Part shown: positions 1 through 4,238 of the stretch, one piece after another
Numbering within the stretch: the stretch's first letter is position 1
Layout: every line of letters starts with the position of its first letter
Assembly (NCBI GenBank): GCA_007136525.1
Contig: SLGU01000183.1
Coordinates: 1-5,632, forward strand
Reading direction: 5' to 3'
DNA: 5,632 bases
Source of the DNA: Desulfobacteraceae bacterium
Lineage (GTDB): Bacteria; Desulfobacterota; Desulfobacteria; Desulfobacterales; Desulfosalsimonadaceae
Notes under the pieces: generated by a model
What the model saw: only the letters and a program-made list of their open reading frames with translations
Databases searched by the model: none
What the model was told of the DNA's origin: nothing
Made by a program: the position numbers and the translations under genes

Positions 1-434
1 AGCAGGGAGATATCCGATATCACCATGGACCTGTCATGGGATTTGCACATATCGTAAATGGTCAACGCGGCAACCGTTACGGCTGTAAGGGCCTCCATTT
101 CAGCGCCTGTCCGGTCTGAAGCCCTGACAAGCGCTTCAACATGAATGGCACCCACTTCCCTGTCCATGTGAAAATCGATCTGGACATGGCGGATGCTGAC
201 GGGATGGCACATGGGAATAAGGGCGTGGGTCTGCTTGGCGGCAAGAATCCCTGCGATTCTTGCCGTTTCAAGGACATTCCCCTTTCGCATACTGTTGTCC
301 GCCACCTTGTCAAAGGTATCGCCATTCATGGAGATCCTGCCGCCGGCCCGGGCCTTGCGGTCCGTCACGTCCTTATCGCCGACATCGACCATCCGGACCC
401 TGCCTTTTTCATCCATGTGCGTAAATTCGTTCAA
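1..434 (-). CDS. moaC: MoaC, cyclic pyranopterin monophosphate synthase (3' end cut by window edge)
   Basis: MoaC acts with MoaA in the cytoplasm in the first step of molybdenum cofactor synthesis, converting the MoaA product of GTP into cyclic pyranopterin monophosphate. About 144 residues are visible. Family landmarks are MRKGNV (residues 49-54), ARIAGILAAK (58-67), LIPMCHP (72-78), GAEMEALTA (110-118) and YDMCK (127-131). The residues known to matter in E. coli MoaC, Lys51, His77, Glu112, Glu114, Asp128 and Lys131, fall at exactly the same numbers here. The visible part ends at MVISDISL, so roughly 15-20 residues lie beyond position 1. No ATG opens the frame. I chose TTG at 434 because a GGAGG sits 5 nt upstream and because this start gives numbering identical to E. 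coli. A GTG at 446 is an in-frame alternative, but it would lie upstream of that ribosome site. It follows mobA by 55 nt with no terminator, so the two are probably one transcript. Confidence 0.96.
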   Translation of the reverse strand, partial: MNEFTHMDEKGRVRMVDVGDKDVTDRKARAGGRISMNGDTFDKVADNSMRKGNVLETARIAGILAAKQTHALIPMCHPVSIRHVQIDFHMDREVGAIHVEALVRASDRTGAEMEALTAVTVAALTIYDMCKSHDRSMVISDISL

Positions 435-439
435 TGGCG

Positions 440-444
440 CCTCC
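440..444 (-). promoter_or_regulatory. Ribosome binding site that fixes the moaC TTG start
   Basis: The minus strand reads GGAGG here, followed by a 5-nt spacer (CGCCA) and TTG at 434. A strong Shine-Dalgarno sequence at this distance supports the non-ATG start of moaC over the GTG at 446, which lies on the wrong side of it. Confidence 0.75.
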
Positions 445-489
445 ACTTGAAATGTAAGCACTGCCTTTTATTTTCCCGAACATCGCCGG

Positions 490-1098
490 CTACGGCAACC
501 GCCATGAACCCACCTTACCGGCACGATCGAGGTCGGCCGCCGTGTTGATATTGAAAAAGGATTTCAAATCCGGGTCCACCGCCAGCACCTTTTCTTCCGG
601 AATTTTTACAACCCGCATCTTCTTGAAAACTCTTTTTATTTTGAACTTTTCCCGCTCCAGGTGCCATTCAATTGCGGAAAGTGCGGACCGGGCATATGCA
701 GCCAGGAGGGGTTCCGTGCCGGACGGTGTTTCCGGCATCACGGCGGCAGCATCCGGATGAATATTTGAAACAATCAGGTGGATCATTTCCTCCCGAATAA
801 ACGGTGTATCACATGCAGCCACGAAAACATAAGGGTTTTGGGCATAAAGCAGCCCGGCATGGATACCTGTGAGTGAGCTTCTCACGGAAAAAATATCCGA
901 CACCAGGGTCACATCATAATCCAGGTAGGCCAACGGCGTGTTTGTAACAATGATGATATCATCAAAAACCTTCTGAAACACCTCGATTATCGGATCGATT
1001 ACCCGCCGTCCGTTCAATTCGAAAAAGGCCTTGTTTCGGCCCTGGAAACGGGAGCTTAACCCGCCGGCAAGAATTGCGCCCGAGCATGAAGGCTTCAT
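490..1098 (-). CDS. mobA: MobA, molybdenum cofactor guanylyltransferase
   Basis: MobA transfers GMP from GTP to molybdopterin cofactor, giving the bis-MGD form used by DMSO-reductase-family enzymes such as formate dehydrogenases and nitrate or polysulfide reductases. The protein has 202 residues, close to the usual 190-200. The N-terminal nucleotide loop is LAGGLSSRFQGRNKA (residues 10-24), with Lys23 matching the conserved lysine. SLTGIHAGL (75-83) corresponds to the family GPLAG stretch. CDTPF (96-100) carries the metal-binding Asp97, and FFNINT (181-186) matches the C-terminal FVNVNT of E. coli MobA. These mark the NTP_transf_3 Rossmann fold. The loop has FQ where many members have MG, a mild departure. 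The ATG at 1098 has AGGA 8 nt upstream (1107-1110). It is first in a leftward pair with moaC and divergent from pyrR. A related nucleotidyltransferase such as MocA is the main alternative, but the moaC neighbour favours MobA. Confidence 0.92.
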   Translation of the reverse strand: MKPSCSGAILAGGLSSRFQGRNKAFFELNGRRVIDPIIEVFQKVFDDIIIVTNTPLAYLDYDVTLVSDIFSVRSSLTGIHAGLLYAQNPYVFVAACDTPFIREEMIHLIVSNIHPDAAAVMPETPSGTEPLLAAYARSALSAIEWHLEREKFKIKRVFKKMRVVKIPEEKVLAVDPDLKSFFNINTAADLDRAGKVGSWRLP

Positions 1099-1157
1099 GT
1101 TACATATCCTGTTCTGATCATCAGGGATGCGTGCGTCGGATCAACAAAACATTAATC

Positions 1158-1185
1158 TTGATCTCTTACGGATTCATAGTATATG
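1158..1185 (+). promoter_or_regulatory. Candidate promoter for pyrR-moaB-tatBC
   Basis: TTGATC (1158-1163) and TATATG (1180-1185) are separated by 16 nt. Each matches 4 of 6 bases of the sigma-70 hexamers, so this is only a modest candidate. It lies in the only large gap upstream of pyrR and would leave a leader of about 70 nt. It overlaps the minus-strand candidate, so the two directions could interfere with each other. Confidence 0.3.
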
Positions 1186-1201
1186 GTGCTATTGTTTTCA
1201 A
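1173..1201 (-). promoter_or_regulatory. Candidate promoter for mobA-moaC
   Basis: On the minus strand TTGAAA (1201-1196) is followed by a 17-nt spacer and TATGAA (1178-1173), matching 5 of 6 and 4 of 6 of the sigma-70 hexamers at ideal spacing. Transcription would start near 1166 and leave a leader of roughly 68 nt before the mobA ATG at 1098. The leader shows no Moco-riboswitch-like structure that I can recognise. Confidence 0.4.
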
Positions 1202-1261
1202 TTATTTTCAGACCTTTTCAAGTAAAAGAACGGCTTTGTCAAAGCAGAAGGAACTATCCGC

Positions 1262-1795
1262 ATGAAACGGAAAACGGTCTTAGAGCCCCAGGACGTCGAA
1301 ACGGCCATCCACCGCATCGCCGATGAAATCCGGCTGCATCAGGATGATCCTTCAAGGCTCGCGCTGGTGGGCATTCACACCCGCGGCGTATTCCTGGCCG
1401 AACGACTCCGGAAAATCATCAGAAACGCGGGGGGGTTCAACGTCGCCACAGGCAGCGTCGATATCAATCTCTACCGTGACGACTGGACCCGCATCGCCCA
1501 TCACCCGGAAGTGCGTGGAAGCGAAATCCCCTTTCCGGTCGGCGGCAGAGACATCATCCTGGTCGACGATGTCCTGTACACCGGGCGCACCGTCCGCGCA
1601 GCAATGGAGGCGCTCATGGACTACGGCCGCCCTGCAAGAATCGAACTGTGCGTCCTTATTGACCGGGGGCACCGGGAGTTGCCCATCCATGCGAATTTTA
1701 CGGGCATGCATATTGATACCCAGAAAAACGAATCCGTAAACGTCCTTCTTTCAGAATGTGACGGAGAAGACCGGGTGGACATTGTGACACCGTAA
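1262..1795 (+). CDS. pyrR: PyrR, pyrimidine regulatory protein / uracil phosphoribosyltransferase
   Basis: PyrR proteins make UMP from uracil and PRPP, and in many Gram-positive bacteria they also bind pyr mRNA to attenuate transcription. At 177 residues this is the normal family length. The type I phosphoribosyltransferase PRPP loop is IILVDDVLYTGRT (residues 98-110). PyrR-specific stretches are LVGIHTRGVFLAERL (35-49), VDINLYRDD (66-74) and LIDRGHRELPI (132-142), which separate it from Upp-type uracil phosphoribosyltransferases and from hypoxanthine enzymes. The ATG at 1262 has AAGGA 9 nt upstream (1248-1252). moaB follows after 27 nt, with no terminator between them. No pyr biosynthetic gene and no recognisable PyrR RNA-binding leader lies in the window, so whether this copy regulates anything or only salvages uracil is unknown. 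The family call is firm; the regulatory role is not. Confidence 0.93.
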   Translation: MKRKTVLEPQDVETAIHRIADEIRLHQDDPSRLALVGIHTRGVFLAERLRKIIRNAGGFNVATGSVDINLYRDDWTRIAHHPEVRGSEIPFPVGGRDIILVDDVLYTGRTVRAAMEALMDYGRPARIELCVLIDRGHRELPIHANFTGMHIDTQKNESVNVLLSECDGEDRVDIVTP

Positions 1796-1822
1796 CGACA
1801 GTGTAAAAGCAGATATTCTACG

Positions 1823-2329
1823 ATGACGAAAAAGGACCATGTTAAAAAGAAACCGCAAACCGTAAAGGTCGGCATCATCACCATTTCGACGACCCGCTCA
1901 GCTGCTGAGGACAAAAGCGGGCAGTGGATGAAAAAGCAATGCGAAAAGGACGGCCACGAAATCGTCGACTACCGGATCGTCACCGATGACCGCCATGAAA
2001 TCACAAAATCGGTGAGCGCATTGATTCACCACGGCAGGCCCGATATCCTGCTCATCAACGGGGGTACCGGCATCAGCCCGACGGATGTGACCATTGAAGC
2101 CATAAGCCCGCTTTTTGTCAAAGAAATGACCGCTTTCGGGGCCCTTTTCGCAACCCTCAGCTTCGAACAGATCGATTCGGCCGCTATATTGTCGCGGGCA
2201 ACCGCAGGCATCATCGGCGACACGGCGGTTTTCTGCCTGCCCGGAAGCCTCAGGGCGTGCAAGCTGGCCTGCATTGAGTTGATTTTACCAGAAATCGGAC
2301 ACATTGCCGCACACCTGCAAACCGGTTAG
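1823..2329 (+). CDS. moaB: MoaB/MogA-family molybdopterin adenylyltransferase-like protein
   Basis: Members of this MoCF-fold family bind molybdopterin. MogA activates it by adenylylation before molybdenum insertion; MoaB does the same in some organisms (and with tungsten in archaea), while E. coli MoaB is dispensable. The protein has 168 residues, the single-domain MoaB/MogA length rather than the larger MoeA. Landmarks are VGIITISTTRS (residues 16-26), DD at 55-56, the signature NGGTGISPTD (79-88) with Asp88, and LPGSLRACK (139-147). The C-terminal stretch IELILPEIGHI is typical of MoaB. The first dozen residues are lysine-rich and lie outside the fold. No strong Shine-Dalgarno precedes the ATG, but there is no better in-frame start after the pyrR stop, so translation may be partly coupled to pyrR. 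It is the plus-strand counterpart of the mobA-moaC pair. MoaB versus MogA cannot be settled from sequence alone. Confidence 0.9.
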   Translation: MTKKDHVKKKPQTVKVGIITISTTRSAAEDKSGQWMKKQCEKDGHEIVDYRIVTDDRHEITKSVSALIHHGRPDILLINGGTGISPTDVTIEAISPLFVKEMTAFGALFATLSFEQIDSAAILSRATAGIIGDTAVFCLPGSLRACKLACIELILPEIGHIAAHLQTG

Positions 2330-2384
2330 AAGCCATGAGACGTACCCGGAATCACCATAAACCGATTACGGAAAGAGATACACC

Positions 2385-2741
2385 ATGTTTGGAATAGGAA
2401 TGCCGGAATTGATACTGATTCTGGCCGTGGCCCTCATCGTCATCGGTCCCAAAAAGCTGCCCGACCTTGCCAGGTCTCTGGGAAAAGCCTTAAACGAGTT
2501 TAAAAACGTTACCCAGGACGTCAGGGATTCCATCAACACCGATGTCAAAGACATCAAGCCCATTGAAAAGAACGGCCCCGGCCGGATTGGCCGTCGCACC
2601 GGGACGGACATTTCCGAGAAAGAGGCGGAGGCCGTATCGCATACGCAAAAAGAGCCCGGCCCGGCGGAAAAGACAGGTGTCCCCGAATATGACGATGCAG
2701 CCGCGGAGAACCCGGAGGAAACCCTGAAAAACAATGAATGA
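2385..2741 (+). CDS. tatB: TatA/TatB-family twin-arginine translocase subunit, probably TatB
   Basis: This is a single-span membrane subunit of the Tat system, which moves folded proteins with twin-arginine signals across the inner membrane. The 118-residue protein opens MFGIGMPELILI, with one transmembrane helix (about residues 6-20), the G21-P22 hinge, and an amphipathic helix (about 23-50) holding Gly33 and Phe39, both conserved in TatA/B. Glu8 is the polar residue characteristic of TatB; TatA usually has Gln. The tail from about residue 55 is hydrophilic, rich in Glu, Asp, Lys and Pro, and looks disordered. It makes the protein longer than a typical TatA and shorter than E. coli TatB (171). 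The gene overlaps tatC by 8 nt, so the two are translationally coupled. A purine-rich GGAAAGAGA lies just upstream. Membership in TatA/B is certain; TatB over TatA rests mainly on Glu8 and the tail, and a bifunctional subunit is possible. Confidence 0.88.
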   Translation: MFGIGMPELILILAVALIVIGPKKLPDLARSLGKALNEFKNVTQDVRDSINTDVKDIKPIEKNGPGRIGRRTGTDISEKEAEAVSHTQKEPGPAEKTGVPEYDDAAAENPEETLKNNE

Positions 2742-3498
2742 AGACGCGGATAAACTGCCTTTGACGGAGCACCTGGAGGAGTTGCGCAAACGGCTGATAC
2801 GGTGTATCATCGCCATATTGGCCGGTTTTGTGATTGCCTATGCATTCAAGGAACGGCTCTTTGATATTCTTGCCGCCCCCCTGATCAATGTTATGCGCCA
2901 GGGGGACACCCTAATTTTCACCGGCATCCCCGAGGCTTTTTTCACTTATCTCAAAGTGTCCCTCCTTGCCGGGCTTTTTATTGCCGCGCCCTTCATCATC
3001 TACCAGTTCTGGATGTTCGTGGCGCCCGGTCTCTACCGGCACGAACGGAAAACGATGATACCGATCATATTCATATCGTCCTTTTTTTTTGTCGGGGGCG
3101 CCCTGTTCGGCTATTTTGTCGTTTTTCCCTTAGGCTTCAAGTTCCTTTTGGGGTTTGCATCGGAATCCATCCAGGCGCTGCCGTCCATGCGCGAATACCT
3201 GAGTTTTTCCGCCAAGCTCCTGCTTGCCTTCGGCATTGTATTTGAACTGCCCATTGTCATCACCTTCCTGGCACGGCTGGGCATCGTCTCGGTCCCCTTT
3301 CTCAAGAAAAACCGGAAATACGCCATTCTGATATTCTTTGCAGGTGCAGCGGTGCTGACCCCGCCGGATGTGGTCACCCAGACCCTTCTGGCAGTTCCCC
3401 TGATTATTTTATACGAAGTCAGCATCATTGGGGCGCGCCTTTTCGGACGGGAAAAAGCGAAAGCCGATGCCGAAACGGGTGATAAAAACGGGCAGTGA
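2734..3498 (+). CDS. tatC: TatC, twin-arginine signal receptor of the Tat translocase
   Basis: TatC is the six-helix inner-membrane protein that recognises twin-arginine signal peptides and forms the receptor complex with TatB. The 254-residue length matches the family (258 in E. coli). HLEELRKRL (residues 13-21) is the cytoplasmic N-terminal motif. Pro49, Phe95, Glu104 (in YRHERK), Glu171 (FELP) and Asp212 (LTPPD) correspond to E. coli Pro48, Phe94, Glu103, Glu170 and Asp211, a constant offset of one. Hydrophobic segments fall near 22-37, 70-92, 108-131, 158-180, 196-208 and 214-233. The tail is short and charged. The ATG lies inside the end of tatB (sequence ATGAATGA), indicating coupled translation. 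A run of nine T (3082-3090) encodes Phe117-119. No terminator is visible after the stop, so some read-through toward the cytochrome gene is possible. Confidence 0.98.
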   Translation: MNEDADKLPLTEHLEELRKRLIRCIIAILAGFVIAYAFKERLFDILAAPLINVMRQGDTLIFTGIPEAFFTYLKVSLLAGLFIAAPFIIYQFWMFVAPGLYRHERKTMIPIIFISSFFFVGGALFGYFVVFPLGFKFLLGFASESIQALPSMREYLSFSAKLLLAFGIVFELPIVITFLARLGIVSVPFLKKNRKYAILIFFAGAAVLTPPDVVTQTLLAVPLIILYEVSIIGARLFGREKAKADAETGDKNGQ

Positions 3499-3524
3499 TT
3501 GCGTTGGCCCCCCACTGAATTTGT

Positions 3525-3553
3525 TTGACACGAGGGTATGTTTCTGGTATTTA
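3525..3553 (+). promoter_or_regulatory. Candidate promoter for the tetraheme cytochrome gene
   Basis: A perfect TTGACA (3525-3530) is followed after 17 nt by the AT-rich TATTTA (3548-3553), which matches only the first three -10 bases. Transcription would begin near 3560 and give a leader of about 85 nt. A second -35-like TTGACG lies at 3560-3565 but lacks a convincing -10. Confidence 0.45.
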
Positions 3554-3570
3554 TTTTATTTGACGCAATG

Positions 3571-3609
3571 AATAACGACTCAAACATTTCAAACATTAAC
3601 CATGTTATT
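3571..3609 (+). repeat. Inverted repeat enclosing a tandem repeat in the cytochrome leader
   Basis: AATAAC (3571-3576) pairs perfectly with GTTATT (3604-3609), and the pairing can extend outward by two more bases if one T is bulged. The 27-nt loop contains the tandem 9-mer at 3580-3597. It could form a weak RNA hairpin in the 5' leader or frame a protein site. The stem is short and AT-rich, so chance is a real alternative. Confidence 0.4.
3580..3597 (+). repeat. Perfect tandem 9-nt direct repeat
   Basis: TCAAACATT occurs twice in immediate succession (3580-3588 and 3589-3597), downstream of the candidate cytochrome promoter and upstream of the ribosome site. Adjacent direct repeats 9-11 nt apart are a common form of site for winged-helix response regulators. 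No regulator is identifiable from the window. Confidence 0.7.
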
Positions 3610-3619
3610 TCAGGATATA

Positions 3620-3633
3620 TGATTACTTAATCA
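3620..3633. repeat. 6-2-6 palindrome next to the cytochrome ribosome site
   Basis: TGATTA and TAATCA are perfect inverted arms separated by CT, and the last base is also the first base of the AGGAGG ribosome site. The spacing does not fit FNR (TTGAT-N4-ATCAA) or CRP (TGTGA-N6-TCACA) sites. It may be an operator, a small RNA structure affecting ribosome access, or chance in AT-rich DNA. Confidence 0.45.
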
Positions 3634-3638
3634 GGAGG
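3633..3638 (+). promoter_or_regulatory. Strong ribosome binding site for the cytochrome gene
   Basis: A complete AGGAGG lies 7 nt before the ATG at 3646. A nearer ATG at 3642, 3 nt away, meets a stop after three codons, so 3646 is the working start. This is the strongest Shine-Dalgarno in the window and suggests high expression. Confidence 0.8.
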
Positions 3639-3645
3639 TGTATGA

Positions 3646-4107
3646 ATGAATAGAAAATCGATACTGGCTGTGCTTTTCGCAGGCGTTGCAACACTTTTCA
3701 TCGCAGCTGGCCTCAACGCGGGCCTTGAGGGATGCCCCGATGTGATCACCATGAAGCACGAAGCCGCCTTTGAGCAGCACCGTATGGGCATCGTTGATTT
3801 TACCCATACGAAGCATGTCGAGGAATACGGTTACAGCTGCGGCGATTGCCATCATGACGCGGACGGGGTTCCCACAAACGATATCACCTGCGAAGACGAC
3901 ATCAACCGTTGCATCGACTGTCACAGCAAACCCGGACAACCGCGTGTGGACCGCAGCCTGCCTGAAGATGAACGTCTGAAGCTGGAGCGTGAATACTTCC
4001 TGGGCGCCATTCACCAGAACTGCATGGACTGCCATAAGGTCTACAACCAGGAAACCGGAGAGAACACAGCGCCGGTCGCCTGCACCCAGTGCCATCCAAG
4101 GCCGTAA
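3646..4107 (+). CDS. Periplasmic tetraheme cytochrome c, class III (cytochrome c3 family)
   Basis: This is a secreted multiheme electron carrier of the kind that links periplasmic hydrogenases or formate dehydrogenases to membrane complexes in sulfate reducers. Of its 153 residues, about 1-25 form a Sec signal peptide (MNRK, then a hydrophobic core), with likely cleavage after LNA at residue 25. Four haem motifs are present: CGDCH (65-69), CIDCH (89-93), CMDCH (126-130) and CTQCH (146-150). The distal ligands of cytochrome c3 are recognisable as FTHTKH (His54, His57), His70 directly after haem 1 (CxxCHH) and His123 before haem 3, giving four bis-His haems. All four motifs are CX2CH, whereas classical Desulfovibrio c3 has CX4CH at haems 2 and 4. 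Cys30 and Cys82 are extra cysteines outside haem motifs. Haem attachment requires the cytochrome c maturation system in the periplasm; export is by Sec, not by the adjacent Tat genes. The physiological partner is unknown. Confidence 0.94.
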   Translation: MNRKSILAVLFAGVATLFIAAGLNAGLEGCPDVITMKHEAAFEQHRMGIVDFTHTKHVEEYGYSCGDCHHDADGVPTNDITCEDDINRCIDCHSKPGQPRVDRSLPEDERLKLEREYFLGAIHQNCMDCHKVYNQETGENTAPVACTQCHPRP

Positions 4108-4125
4108 GCCTTTTTAATTTTCCAC

Positions 4126-4177
4126 TGTACATAAAAAAGCCGGACTGCTTTTTAGCAGTCCGGCTTTTTTATGTACA
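4126..4177. terminator. Bidirectional intrinsic terminator between convergent genes
   Basis: Two perfectly complementary 24-nt arms (4126-4149 and 4154-4177) flank a TTTT loop. The GC-rich core GCCGGACTGCT is preceded by A6 and mirrored by T6, so RNA from either strand ends in a GC stem followed by a U run. It lies 18 nt after the cytochrome stop and about 60 nt after the stop of the convergent CbiA-type gene, and can serve both. The outermost bases of each arm, TGTACA, are themselves palindromic. Confidence 0.95.
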
Positions 4178-4238
4178 TTAACGGCCAGGAACACACCCCG
4201 GCCGCAACCTTCACCCGATCATCCTACAACCTTGCAAC

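Noticed and set aside
1099..1261. Moco riboswitch in the mobA leader or PyrR attenuator in the pyrR leader
   Set aside because: Neither leader, each about 70 nt by the candidate starts, shows the long conserved stems of the Moco RNA or a PyrR anti-antiterminator followed by a terminator hairpin.
2335..2397. A 20-codon reading frame starting between moaB and tatB and overlapping the tatB start
   Set aside because: It has no ribosome binding site and no recognisable peptide. It could be a coupling or leader ORF, but nothing beyond the open frame supports it.
3111..3596. A 161-codon antisense frame across tatC and the following gap
   Set aside because: Its composition is the shadow of the tatC codons. 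It has no family motif and no ribosome site, and tatC is unambiguous on the other strand.
3620..3633. FNR or CRP binding site upstream of the cytochrome
   Set aside because: TGAT and ATCA are 6 nt apart rather than 4, and the CRP half-site TGTGA is absent.
3642..3653. An earlier ATG for the cytochrome gene
   Set aside because: It gives a stop after three codons and is only 3 nt from the ribosome site; the ATG at 3646 has the right spacing and reads into the signal peptide.
3730..3738. Lipobox-like LEGC (residues 27-30) in the cytochrome
   Set aside because: Glu at the -2 position and the distance from the hydrophobic core make signal peptidase II processing unlikely; LNA at 23-25 fits a signal peptidase I site better.
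3631..4095. A 154-codon antisense frame across the cytochrome gene
   Set aside because: It mirrors the cytochrome coding sequence, whose four CXXCH motifs and signal peptide are certain.
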